From the NCBI GenBank assembly GCA_951799425.1, contig OX637397.1:39474409-39538408 (forward strand): 64,000 nt of DNA, given 5' to 3'. Of this stretch, positions 51,792-63,371 are shown one piece after another. The notes beneath the pieces were generated by a model. The model saw only the letters and a list, made by a program, of their open reading frames with translations. It was not told the origin of the DNA and searched no databases. A program made the translations under genes and the position numbers. The DNA comes from Ilex aquifolium. Lineage: Eukaryota > Streptophyta > Magnoliopsida > Aquifoliales > Aquifoliaceae. Every line of letters begins with the position of its first letter. Position 1 is the stretch's first letter.

Positions 51792-52392
51792 TGTTATGAA
51801 CCAAAAAACCACAAGTAAAATAATAACGCAACGAAATAGAAAAAATAGAACACAAAGATTTTCGTGGTTCGGCTCAACAAGTAAGTTTACGTCCACGAAC
51901 GAAATACAGTGACAAGATTTCACTATTAAAGGTTGGAGATTACAAAGTTCTCAAAACAAAGGCAAGAGAACATTCACCCGCTCTATTTCAATATTACAAT
52001 AATTATTGGACTAACAAAATAGAGCAAATCAATATTTGTTACTTGAAGAATTTGACGATGTCAAACTTGAATCGATGAAGACGTCTTGAATTCTCCTCTG
52101 TGAAGACCGCACCGAATCCTTTTTCAAGCTTCTGGACTAAGGAATTTGATTCTTTCACAATGTCTTCATGGTGAGGAGTTCTCAGGTGTTGAACAAAACA
52201 AAAGACTCCTTCAAGGCTTGGAGTTTAAACAACAAAAGTCCATGTTGGACTAAAACTCCATTAAAATAATGAAACCAACATAATCCCAATTAAAACCAAA
52301 CTTGTCTACTAAGGTCTCCAATGAAAAACTCATGTCTTCCATTAGAGTCCAAATAAAAAAAACAATTGAATTGGATACAAGTCATCACAACA
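51792..52392 (-). repeat. 5' LTR of the copia element
   Basis: 601 bp, adjacent to the primer site. Confidence 0.9.
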
Positions 52393-52951
52393 GTGGCCTA
52401 ATAGCTCCACAGTCCGCTGTTAAACTGTTAGGTCACATGTTCAAACTTTACCAATTTCCTCCTCTAGAATAGTTTTAAAAAAATGGAGATTTTGAATGGT
52501 CAATCGTACATGTGAGTGAATGTAGGTGCCCATGCCCTCCCATTCTAGGTCTTATTGCCTTTGCCAAGGAGTCCTTATTATTGGCTTCTAGTGAAAATCG
52601 TAGTTCAAGAACACGATCAAGTATTATAAACGGAAACACACCTTCAAAATGTTTGGGAAACACACTTTCAGTAACAACTTGGGAGTGTGTTTTCGTACCA
52701 TACTTTCATAAAAATAACAGTAGTTTGGTAAATAATTTTTTTATTTTTTTGCTAATTAAAAAGGGGTCAAGGGACAACTGATTAGCCATGAAATATACAT
52801 AATTATTATACATTGGTTAATTACATTATTTTTAGATTTAAACGTGCTCAAATGATAGATTTTCAAGTTTATGCCCATAATAGAATTAGGACTTTATTGA
52901 AATAAAATATTAAAAATAGGACTTAATTATTTTTTACAGTGAAAAGTAATA
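52393..52951. other. Intergenic DNA, no gene seen
   Basis: A tRNA-like phrase near 52395-52450 (taatagctccacag, cacatgttcaaactt) might be a truncated SINE. Nothing else is supported. Confidence 0.4.
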
Positions 52952-52959
52952 CTTATTGG

Positions 52960-53299
52960 TAGGGCTGTTAGTCGAACGAGTCCGAGCCGAGTTCGAGCCG
53001 AGCTTGAAAAACTTGTTTCTTAATCGAGCCTAAAAAATTGTTCAAGCTTGGCTCGTTTAGGAAACGAGCCGAGCCTGAACGAGCTAAAAACAAGTCAAGC
53101 CCGAGCCGAGCCCGAGTATTTGCACATAAACGAGCCGAGCCTGTCGAGTTTGAGCCGAGCTTATAGGGCTTGTTTTCTAAACGAGCCTAAAAACTTGTTC
53201 AAGTTTGGGCTTGTTTAGAAAACGAACCGAGCCTGAACGAGCCGAATTCGAGCCGAGCTCAAGCCGAGCTCGAGTAGCTCAGTTTGATTAATAGCCCTA
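52960..53299. mobile_element. hAT-like MITE, 340 bp
   Basis: Ends TAGGGCTGTTA and TAATAGCCCTA are inverted repeats. The flanks CTTATTGG and CTTATTGA are an 8-bp target repeat with one mismatch. The inside is made of repeated gagccgagc and cgagcctgaacgagc phrases. It is non-coding. Confidence 0.75.
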
Positions 53300-53307
53300 C
53301 TTATTGA

Positions 53308-54754
53308 TACTTTTTCCTAGAATTAAAAGAATTAGTATTGCATTGGTGGGTCTGTTGAAACATTCATTCTTTCCTTGTTCTCATCTAAGTATATTTGAAT
53401 AAATACTTATTCAACACTTCCTTCAAACGCTGTTTTATCACTTGCCATACATTTTATATTGCAAAAGTTGTTGTCTTATTATGCTCAAAAATTTCAAATA
53501 TTAATAAGATTTTTATTCCGCAAAAGTTTTACCTGATTTTCATGGGCAACAACTATGGATTCAATATCAATTTGTCCCTTGAACGATTACATTTTTCACA
53601 TAATTGATGGGGTCAAAATGTAATTTTTCCTTTTTTTTTTTTTAATTGATGATGATGATGATCAAAATAAACTCCAAGTTGAATAATTCTTCACATTTAA
53701 GATGATGATCTAGAAACAAAAACTTATTATCCTCCTTTGTTGAAGCCTCATAACGGTCAATGTAATCAGGAGGCTACTTGTAATAATGATGCATTGAAAT
53801 CTTTGGCATTAGCCAAGAACTTTAATTCCAAAAAAACTAAGAGTGACTAAATACACAAGTTTTGAACCACCGACACACAATTGAAGAAATACCTGAGATT
53901 TTTCAATCAATGTTTTTTAATGGTGGGGGTGGGCAATGTTACAAGGTACCTTGAAGTCTAACTCGTAAACTTGCATGCTTTTAAGTCATGTAGAAGTTGG
54001 TTGCAACGATCTACGTGTTGTATAGTTCAAAATCGTGCTATTGATCATTAATTTGGAGAGCACTAAAATACATCGATCACATCGTCAGGGCGCAGGATTG
54101 GCTAATTTACTCAAAACACTAAATAGAAGGCCCAATTTTTTTATAAAATATTCTAAAAAATTAATATTCATGCATTATATCAACAAAATGCATTACTCAA
54201 CAGATTAAACATAGTAAAATATGATTATAAGGGTTCTACCGAGAATATTTATCATCATCTATGTTCAATATAAGCATTTAAGACTAAACTGAGCCATGCA
54301 ATAATTATTAGTATGTGGTTTAAAATTAAAAAAACAACAAGAAGAAATATGTATGTATAAATTGTAAATATGATATATACATTAGATCCCAAAACTACTA
54401 AATACAAATATCATATTAATGTGAATATAAATACATTAATTTATAGTTTCAAAACTTTATAAAAAATACAAAAAAAAAATTCTATTTAAGGTAGATCTAA
54501 TATTCTAATTACAAAAATATTTTTTCCATTATGTATGTAAAATTATTAAATCTTCCACAACACATATAAAACAAAACTTCAAAGAGTATTAATTTAATAG
54601 TTTAAGTCCTAACTAAATTATAAAGAAAACAACAACAAAATAAAAATTAGGACACAACATAAAATAAAACCAACACAGTGGGAGAGTGTGAAGACCTAAA
54701 AAATAGAAGAATATTTGGCTTTGGTCGGATAAATTGGGTTTCGGTTAGAGACTT
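53308..54754. other. Intergenic DNA, no gene seen
   Basis: AT-rich, with no domain-bearing frame and no structured repeat beyond short simple runs (for example gatgatgatgatgat near 53648). Confidence 0.6.
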
Positions 54755-54757
54755 ATA

Positions 54758-55279
54758 GGGTTCGTTTGGTAGACGTATTATGAGGGGATTAAATATTGGA
54801 TTGTACTATTTTTTATTTAATCGGGCTTAATACTTTGTTTGGTAAGCAAATTTAATACCGTATTAATTTCAAAAGTGTATACTAATCGTATATTTTTTAT
54901 ACGATAGACCTGTATTATGGAGGTTTCTTAATACCACCAAAAGAGGTGGTAATATAATCCAACTCAAACGTATTATTCTACACATTTACTATTATAACCT
55001 CCAAAATGATAAAATCAAGTTGTCATCAATGTAACAAACACTGATTGAGGATATTTTTGTTAATTCAACATTAATACGATAAAATAATTTTTTAACCAAA
55101 CAATTGATTGGATTAAATAACTACTATTCAACGCTTATGTTGTGTATTGCCAAACACTAGATAAAATTACGTATTATTCTAATACCATATTTAATCTTCT
55201 CTTTAATCCATCTGTATTGTATTAGACTGTATTATTTTATCTACTCCATCCATTTTTAATACGGCAACCAAACGAGCCC
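54758..55279. mobile_element. Non-autonomous TIR element, 522 bp
   Basis: Ends GGGTTCGTTTGGTAGACGTATTA and TAATACGGCAACCAAACGAGCCC are inverted repeats, flanked by ATA on both sides. The 3-bp target repeat and TTTGGT-type tips suggest a PIF/Harbinger-like element. It is non-coding. Confidence 0.6.
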
Positions 55280-55283
55280 ATAG

Positions 55284-55780
55284 TGTGTTTGGTATAGTGG
55301 ATAGAACAATGAAAGGATGAAAAGTGAGAATAATACACTTCTTATCCTTCAATGGAAGAATCATTCATTCCCTCTTTTGGGTTTGGTAGGAGGGATAAAA
55401 AGTATGACAGATTGATTTTTTTGTATTCGGTATGATAAACAAATTGAAGGATGGAAGTTATAGATGCTTATTTTACCATTATATTTATCTATAAAATTAA
55501 TATGCACATAATATGTAATAGATAAATAGAATATATACATATATTAAAAGATATAAAGGTGAATAACATGCATTTCAACATGCATATTTAATATTCCACC
55601 TATTTTTTCTCTCAATTTTGAATGGACAAATTTTTGTCAATTAAAAAAAAAAAGTTAATCTATCTACTTTTTCGTCCTTCTTATTTTTTTTCTTACCAAA
55701 TATAATATTTTATCCATCCTTCCAACTCTTTATTCTTCTAAGTTTTCATCATTCCATTTTTTTATCATACCAAACAAAAC
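55284..55780. mobile_element. Second TIR element, adjacent, about 500 bp
   Basis: Ends tgtgtttggtatag and cataccaaacaaaac are inverted. Subterminal motifs (ggatgaaaa; ttttatccatcc; taccaaata) resemble those of the split element at 10183/26233. The exact limits and target repeat are unclear. Confidence 0.5.
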
Positions 55781-56446
55781 AAAACAAAAATTTACTAACC
55801 TCCATCAATTGAAGTGCTCCAACTGTTACAACTTTCAAATGTAAAGGGTTCCGTATTATTTTTAAAATATCAAGGATTCCCGTATAATATTGACAAAATT
55901 CACGGAATTTTTTTTTGTTTTTTTGTCACCTAACAAAAGAAATATTTTTAGTGTGTATCCTTTACATGCATAGTCAAATTTTTATAACAAACTACCATCC
56001 CATCAAACAAATTTTTAGTTTTATTTGGAAAGTGTCAAACGTTGCGTGTAAAGATGACACACTAATAAGAATTTGTTTGATGTTGTTGGCTGCGTTGCGC
56101 GTCTATCCCTGATACAAACTATGAGACGATGAAGTGGTAGAAAAGTCTCAAACGTTGATTAGAAAACCTATTACCAATTCCCACCTGTTCAAACAAATGA
56201 TAAACAAATGCCGTCATTACGCGTTCTTTGAAGTTTCAAAGTGATAGAGAGTTTTCTTAATGGTGGTGGGCTATTAACTTTAAACATTGACTCGTTCTTA
56301 TTCACCTCTCATTTTTTGTGTATATATTTTAAGGTATATCATATGTAAATCTCCAATCCAAAAAAACCCTCCTTCCTTTCTAATTCTCATCTCTCTCTGA
56401 TCATTAGTATCTTCTTTCGTCTATTCGAAACTCTTATTGTTGAATT
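55781..56446. promoter_or_regulatory. Upstream region of the PLAC8 gene
   Basis: AT-rich spacer. TATATATTTT at 56321-56330 is a plausible TATA box, about 120 bp before the ATG and followed by a CT-rich leader (ctcatctctctctg). Confidence 0.45.
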
Positions 56447-57972
56447 ATGGAGTACTACACAGGCACACCCACAAAGTCTCCAAACCCATCAGCACCACCA
56501 ACACCACCACCACCGTATGGCGAACCAGTCACTGGCTTTCCGGTGAACTCCACGAACTACAACCATATTAACAACTTCCAAGCTCCACCTCAGAATCATC
56601 CTGTTACTCCAGCCGAGTGGTCGACCGGCCTATGTGACTGCTCCTCCAATTGCTCGAACTGTAAGTTGATATTTTCAGATGATCTTTACTATGGTGGTAG
56701 CATAACTATGCGCCTCTGCTGCATTTAAAAGCCTATATGCCATTTTGTAACTTTTTTAAAAGTAATTTTCTAAGAAAATAAAGTAATTTGGTAAAAAAAA
56801 AAAACATTAAATTTTTTTTTTAATAACAATACCTTTATTTCTAATATGCATCTTTAATTTCATTTTTACAGGTTGCATAACATGTTGCTGTCCATGTATT
56901 ACTTTCGGACAAATCGCAGAGATTGTTGACAAAGGATCAACTCGTAAGCATGAGAGATTATTATGAACTATGTTTGAAGACTTTGTTTTTGATAAAAAAA
57001 AAAATATTAATGTCAATGATATTGTGTTGTAGCTTGTGTTGTGAGTGGGGCTTTATACGCACTATTACAATATATGACTTGCTGTGGATGCTTGTACTCT
57101 TGCATCTACCGTTCCAAGATGAGGAAGCAGTACATGTTGCCCGAAAGCCCTTGTGGAGATTGTCTTGTTCATTGCTGTTGCGAGCCCTGTGCTCTGTGTC
57201 AAGAGTACCGTGAGCTCCAAAACCGTGGCTTTGACATGTCCAATGGTAAACATCTCTCTCTCTCTCTCTCTCTCTCTCTCCTTGTAAATGGTAGAAATGA
57301 AGGATTTTGTTGCGTTGGTTGATTAAAGTATCCTCTCAAACCCGTGTATAGTAGCAAAAAATGTGACTTTCAGAGGTCCGATTGCTCTTTGCTGTCAAAT
57401 CTCTCTCTCTCTCTCTCCGTGCTACATCCACTCGTTTTTTATGTGCATATGAACAAATTACACTTAGACCCTCTTAATTGTATCCTTTATTTCACATTTT
57501 TCTCTTAACCACACATTATTTCATATTTCACCTTAAACTATTAGTTTGAGTTTCACACTGCCCCAATCGTTAACTTGTTCCATTTTTCAGCAAATCAGAG
57601 GAAATTTAAAATTCTATATTGCTTAAAGAGATGTGATATATTCCTCAGTTATGCAAAACTCTGTGTTTACCTTGATTTATCGTGAAAAAATAGAAAAAAA
57701 ATTCACGATTGGGAAATTGCAAAACTTAAACTAATAATTTAAACTATAATGTGAGGAAGCAAATAGTTTAAGGGATAATGCCTAATGAAAGACATAATTC
57801 AAAGGGTCTAAGTTTAATTTATTTAAAACGAACCCTACATGCATACTTTGACTTTTTATTGATGAGATTTTGTTTGTTCATGTAAAATTGTTTAGGATGG
57901 GAAGGAAACAGGGAGAGACAAAATCGTGGAGTGGAAATGGCACCGGCTGTTCAAGGAGGAATGACTCGATAA
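56447..57972 (+). CDS. PLAC8 / cell number regulator-like protein
   Basis: Four exons: 56447-56660, 56872-56943, 57033-57245, 57896-57972; GT/AG introns, consistent phases, 191 residues. Residues 1-55 are Pro/Asn-rich and cytosolic-looking. The PLAC8 domain follows, with the Cys cluster [20 protein letters not shown] from about residue 72, a hydrophobic segment around 100-118 ([16 protein letters not shown]) and a second Cys cluster ([16 protein letters not shown]). The tail ends QGGMTR. Plant members (PCR, FW2.2/CNR) are small plasma-membrane proteins linked to cadmium or zinc efflux, or to organ size; the sequence does not decide which. CT microsatellite runs lie in intron 3 just after the exon 3 donor. 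Confidence 0.93.
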
Positions 57973-58832
57973 ATAGGGCGACCCGACCCATTCGAGTTTT
58001 TGGATCCCCTTTTCCTCTCACCCTCTCCCAGTTCTAATTCAAGAAAGTGTCAACGTAAGAGTCTTATTTCAAAATAAATTCTTTATTTTTCTCTTATTCG
58101 AATGGGTTTTGCAAGGAAATTAGATTTCATATTGAGCTCCAATTATACTCTAGTGGGATGGGATGACTCATCTTAGCTCTCTCCTCCCACCCCCCAAAAA
58201 TAAAGTAGTTGACCCCCTTGGGGGGTTGAACTACCAATGTCTTTGTATGATATCATAACGTTAGTCACTGTTTGTAATTTCATTGTTCATGTACTTTTGT
58301 TAGTTGAGTGCTTTTCCTAAGTTTCATGAAACGCAATGTACGTAATATTTAAGCAGGAATAACATTGTGCTTATAGAAGGTGAATTTATGAATGATCATT
58401 TTTTTTTCTACCTTCAAAAAAAAATTGATGCATGATCTACTTGTAGCTCTTTTATGGGCATGATTTTGTCCATTGATTTACCGTTTCATATTTGCGTAAA
58501 GTAATGTTGCATTTCACAAATAAATTATTTTCCCAAATAAAAGGACTCGTAAGAAAATTACACATAAATTGCTTAATCTTTGGCAAATTTATTTTAGAAG
58601 TTCAGTAAATTAAAATTAATGCCCTTGAAATTTTTATTTGATTTCTATTTGGTAAATTGCTATTTTTAATTAAGAGTAAAAGTATAATTTGTTCTTAGAA
58701 GTTTTTGAGTAAACAAAAATGTTTTTAATGTTTCGGGGCCGAGACACAAGATTCCTTACCCAACGACTAGGGAAAAAATAAGAAAAAAAAAAAACTTGTT
58801 AACACATGCTCCACACAAAACATTAAATAACA
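57973..58832. other. 3' flank of the PLAC8 gene
   Basis: Probable 3' untranslated region. It includes a near-perfect inverted repeat, GTAGTTGACCCCC and GGGGGGTTGAACTAC, at 58205-58234. No other gene is seen. Confidence 0.5.
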
Positions 58833-58841
58833 TAAAATGAT

Positions 58842-58998
58842 GAGTAATGCTACATGGACTTAAAAAATCAATTTGATAACTGCAATCATTGAATAGATTG
58901 TAGGTCTCAATAAATATTGAGACTCACATTAAAATCAATGGTTATAATTATTAAGTCTACTTTTTAAGTAAATTTCTTAAGTTCATGTAACATTACTC
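58842..58998. mobile_element. Mutator-like MITE, 157 bp, perfect 9-bp TSD
   Basis: Begins GAGTAATGCTACATGGACTTA and ends with the inverted form (AAGTTCATGTAACATTACTC). It is flanked by the perfect 9-bp repeat TAAAATGAT (58833-58841, 58999-59007). It is non-coding and shares the GAGTAATGCTAC tip with the element at 817-999. Confidence 0.85.
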
Positions 58999-59007
58999 TA
59001 AAATGAT

Positions 59008-59496
59008 TGAGAAAGCCCATAATTACATTGGGTTGTGTCGATTCATGTTTAGTCTTACTAGATTTGTAATAAAAATCACTCAACTAGTGTACGACTCATT
59101 TATAAACGGATGCAAATTGCAAATTCAAACATTATTTGTTTATTAAACAAGCTACACAACATGACCCATTTTACCCGTTAATTCTACAACACTAAAAAAT
59201 TCTAACTAAAAGGCCTAATTTTATTACAAATTGAGTCATCTATTAAACAAGTAATTGGGTAATCAGGTGATAAACGGATAATCAAGTGATATATCAATTT
59301 ATTCAACGAGTAATAGAGTGAGAACATGTTAAAATACTCCACCCGAACATGACTCGTTTATTATGCAGGTTGGACAGTCCACTCATTGACTACTAAACCA
59401 ATTAAGATCAAATTTAAACCCATCAATTTTCGTATCGGATAATCGGGTCGTCTTGAATTTTACCAGTCTAGAAGCACCTCTCGTATTTAGATCCGG
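59008..59496. other. Intergenic DNA, no gene seen
   Basis: AT-rich, with repeated phrases such as gggtaatc and aacgggtaat. No gene or defined element. Confidence 0.55.
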
Positions 59497-59504
59497 ATAA
59501 AGGA

Positions 59505-60206
59505 CAGGAGCGGAGCCACACAACCCTATTTGGGGGCAATTGCTGTCACTAAACTTTTATTTTTATGATTTTTTTTTATATAATATACTTTAAATTTGTC
59601 CCCACAACCAAAAAAAAAGAAAAAGAAATTCTCATACACTTCAACCTATTTAAAGTGTATTAAGTAAAATTATTTAGGTAGTAGAATCCCACAACGTATG
59701 TTGAAGAAATTATTTCTGGCACTCTTTGTTCTCTATATATTGCCCCCTTTCTATCACTATTGTTAATTTGGATGTAATAATATAATATTTTTATCATGAA
59801 AACTAGTTGAGATCAATTTTAAAGGTAAGATTGTTACTTTATAATCTAGATTCCAATGATTCAAGTCATGAACACATTCTCTCATATGTAGGATAAAACT
59901 GTGTATATTTGACCATTTTCGCAGTACTAAGAGCACGTGCATTGTTTGTTTATTTATTATTTCTCAAACATTTCAATTTCTCTAAAAGGCAATGCTATTG
60001 GGACTTACCTTGGTGATTTAGTTTGAAAATCCAATGTATTGTCCTAATTGAATTAGCGTTAAGCTTCAGAATTGAATGTAATCCATTTGTTAATCAAATA
60101 CTAACAATTCATTAAGTCTCTAAATTAGTTCACTAAATTCAGTACTGGTGATATTATTATGGTCTAAATTTCCCCCCACTACTAAAAATATTTGGATCCA
60201 CCCCTC
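59505..60206. mobile_element. hAT-like non-autonomous element, 702 bp
   Basis: Ends CAGGAGCGGAGCC and GGATCCACCCCTC are imperfect inverted repeats of the CAGGGGCGGAGCC type known from plant hAT elements. The 8-bp flanks ATAAAGGA and ATAAAGGG match at 7 of 8. No transposase is present. Confidence 0.75.
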
Positions 60207-60214
60207 ATAAAGGG

Positions 60215-60726
60215 CTAGTATGCATTTTTCGTTGGGTGGAGTTATTCACACCGCTTAAATCTCTTTTTTCACCCAATTTAATCCTCTTACTTCAAACTAT
60301 TAAGTTCACCCTATTTATATCAATCCAATGAATTACTAAGTTCATCACATTTATACTCATTCAATTAAACTATTAAATATATGTCATATAAATCGAAACA
60401 AAAATTATAATTGAAGTGAAATTTCAATGTTCTAAGGTGATCAATATTATTTCGAGATGTTTTGAGATATTTTGATAAATTTTCACCAATGTCTTTGAAA
60501 CATTTTGAGGTATGTTAAGATATTTTTGTATATTTCAACTAGTATATTTCAACTAGTATTTTAAAAATAATTATTAATTTTTATTTTGCTTTTGAAATAT
60601 TTTCTTACCAAAATAATACATCAAAATAAAATTTTGATAATTGCCTATATAGTTGAAATAAAATTGAATGAATTTAATTTTTAATTAGTAAATATAAATG
60701 GGGTGGGTTTAGTAACAAATATTATA
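60215..60726. other. Intergenic DNA, no gene seen
   Basis: Strongly AT-rich; the phrase tatatttcaactagta is duplicated near 60528-60556. Nothing else is supported. Confidence 0.55.
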
Positions 60727-61145
60727 CATCATCGTCATCACCCACCACCACAACCCATCACCACCGCAACCATCATCGTCGCCCCACCACCACCATTGCC
60801 AACAACTATCACCGTCGCTAATCACCACCATCGTCGTCACTCATGGTTGCCACTACCACAATTGTCACCCAAAACTCATCACCACCACCACCATAACTAT
60901 CACCGTTGTCACTCACAGCTGTCACCACCACGATGGTCGTCGCTGCCCACCACAACCATCACCATCTCCCACAACCACCACTGCCGCCCACCACCACTAC
61001 CACCGCTCTCCCCTTACAACTAGTGCTAAAATTCATTTATCTCTCTTCTATATTTGTGATTTGATTTTGGGTATGAATACAAATATATTTAAGATTGTTA
61101 CTTTTTTTTACTACTCCATGTCTTCAGGCACGGACAATAAATTAG
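60727..61145 (+). mobile_element. Helitron 3' portion with CCA/TCA microsatellite
   Basis: A CCA/TCA/TCG array (60727-61012) is followed by sequence homologous to the end of the Helitron at 38855-39644 (aaattcatttatctc, then tatgaatacaaatat). It finishes with CATGTCTTCAGGCACGG and ATTAG before T at 61146. The 5' end is not recognisable, so it is probably truncated. Confidence 0.6.
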
Positions 61146-62280
61146 TCATTCAATACTTTATCCAAACAAAATATTAGATAGAATAAATGTAGGACCCACT
61201 ACGTTTTAATACTTAAACAAAATATGAGATGAAAAGACATTATCATTATAATTAGTTTAACGATCGAATGGATGGGTATAAAATGAATAAATTTGTCCAA
61301 TCCAATCATTTTTAATATTTAAACCAAACATTCGTAGAGGATTAGTTTTAGTGATTAGTTACCCCGGATGAATCATCTTTTACAAGTGTGGAAGCAGAAG
61401 CCCCCCCTCCCACAGCACCTTCTATGCTTTTGGTTTTAGTCATTAATAATTAATAAAGCGGGGGGCCCTCATACACTTGTTCATCCGTGATTGTCGTCCC
61501 TTTGTCTCAATTACAGAAAAAAGATTGGGCCGCCCAGACTCCCCTATTTTATGATATGGCAATTGGCAACACTTTTGTCTACTACTTTTCTTAATGTGTT
61601 CCTTTCTCACATGTATGGTCAAACTTTGAATCATCTTTTATATAACTAGCACCTTCGTCTCATGATCAGTTTGACAGTTAATTGAATCCATTAAACCTCT
61701 CAACACATATTTTTATAATTTTATATCGAATTAATAGATCATATTAATAAATAATATCAATTCCTTTATTATGAACGAAAGAAGACCATAGAATTTTCAA
61801 TATGCCATTTTTTTATTTGTATTTGTTTATAATAACAATAAGGATAGAACGTTTCAAATTGACGTCTGTATCACCATTTATGTTGACAAGAATTGAGAAT
61901 CAAGAATGTCCTTTTTTTTTTTTTTTTTTTGGGTTTTTGTCATGCACTATTGTAAATGAAACGGACGATGAGATTCAAATCCGTAATCTTTATATTCAAA
62001 ATAAGAGGTGGAGATCGTAAGACCAACCCCTTCACAAAAACTAGCCGACCCTTTACAAGTGAAAGACTGTCACATTTTAATAATCAAATTTCAACTTAAT
62101 TGGTTCTCAAAATTTTAACAATATTGCAGTATCACATCTTATAAATGAAATTAACTAAAATGCATTTAATTTTTAGCCCAAAAATTAAACTAAGAATTAT
62201 ACTGTCAATTATCATAATAGAAGTAATAACTAATAAGTAATAATATTAAGACCACATTCGTCATACATAATAAGAAAACT
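61146..62280. other. Intergenic DNA, no gene seen
   Basis: No supported feature apart from a T-run near 61910-61930. Confidence 0.55.
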
Positions 62281-62545
62281 ATACTGTCATAAACAGGTTA
62301 AACATGTCTACAATGGGTTATGTCGGATTCGTGTCCGAATTATATCAACTCGTTTAAAATATACGGGTTAATCATATCAAAATCGGGTTGACCTAATTTT
62401 GACATGAACCCGACATGATTTTTTTTCGTGTTTAAACGTGTTGCGTGTTGACCCGTTTTAACCAATTAACTTGTTTAATTTCATGTCTGATTCATTAATT
62501 TTGTGTCGTATTAACGTGTCGTGTCGAAAATTGATAGCCCTATCT
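62281..62545. mobile_element. Truncated hAT-like element
   Basis: Repeated phrases (cgggttaatc, gttgacccg, cgtgtcgtgtcg) end in TTGATAGCCCTA at about 62531-62542, the same kind of tip as 53299. No matching left end was found. Confidence 0.45.
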
Positions 62546-63093
62546 TTCTACGACCACCTTAACAAATTTAAATTGAATTGAATTTTTACCAGTCCCAATA
62601 AAAAATAATGATAGATTTTATTTTCACAATTAATAACAGAATTCATTAAACATATGAAATCGAAAAAATTCAATATAGTATGAATCTCTCAATTATAGAT
62701 TATCTTAAAAAAATTAAATCTGAATTTTACCAAAATTTCATCATATAAGGCAAAATCAGAATAGATTTTTTTTTTATTCGATGATACATCAAGTGACTCA
62801 AGATCAACTGTTCCATGTCGGGAGTGAATCTAATTCGTAAAATAAGCCCAATATTAAACTTTTTTTTTTTTTTGTCCGGTTGTCCCCTACGCCGTACCCA
62901 AAACACTCGTAAACGTTAAAGTAAACACACGTAAACGTTAAAGTAAACAAAGAAACAATACTGGACCTTTGAAAAGCTCCAAGAAAACGAAATTCAAAGT
63001 AAACACGACATTTCATTCGAGACTCCTGTTGGTCCTCTCTCTCTCTCTCCTCATTTTTCTCTCTCTTGAACAGTTTGAACTTTGAAGGAAAGA

Positions 63094-63126
<33 letters not shown>

Positions 63127-63140
63127 CGTAGTATGAGGTG
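62546..63140. other. Upstream region and leader of the dynein light chain gene
   Basis: CT-rich runs (about 63035-63065) and a TG run then GA run (about 63095-63126) sit directly before the ATG, probably within the leader. Confidence 0.5.
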
Positions 63141-63371
63141 ATGGAGGGAGCAGAGGAAGAGTTGGAGAGAAGAAGCAAGTTTTTGAACAGTCTGATACAG
63201 AAAAAGAAAGCTATAGAGCAACAGGAACAGCAAGATCATCTTAATGTTCGTGTTAGAGCCTCTGATATGCCTAAAGCTTTGCAGAACAGAGCCTTTAAGT
63301 GTGCCAGGGAAAACCTCGACTCCATGCCTGGGAAGCTTGACAGCAAACGAGTAGCTCTTGCCCTCAAGAAG
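63141..63371 (+). CDS. LC8-type dynein light chain, exon 1 (partial gene)
   Basis: Exon 1 encodes 77 residues and ends at a GT donor (AAG then GTAGTA). The N-terminal 36 residues are charged and helical (EEELERRSKFLNSLIQKKKA). From residue 37 the LC8 (DYNLL) domain begins: VRVRASDMPKALQNRAFKCA, then ARENLDSMPGKLDSK and RVALALKK. The second half of the LC8 fold, which binds partner peptides and forms the dimer, must lie in an exon beyond the window: no matching sequence is seen up to 64000. LC8 proteins are small hub proteins that dimerise partners. Most flowering plants lack dynein motors, so a motor-independent role is likely. The ATG at 63141 is chosen because it opens the conserved charged N-terminus. 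Confidence 0.88.

Larger units (their letters stand above)
47124..52392 (-). mobile_element. Ty1/copia retrotransposon, degraded (TNT1-like)
   Basis: LTRs at 47124-47729 (606 bp) and 51792-52392 (601 bp) share ends TGTTATGAACC and CATCACAACA. They differ at roughly 40-50 positions plus small indels (about 7%), so it is clearly older than element 2. Coding order on the minus strand (gag, protease, integrase, reverse transcriptase, RNase H) is that of copia. The 5-bp flanks GTACA and GTGGC do not match, so it may be a recombinant between two insertions, or the flanks have changed. Confidence 0.9.

Noticed and set aside
60703..61023. Open frame of about 106 codons rich in His, Pro and Thr
   Set aside because: Same microsatellite artefact.
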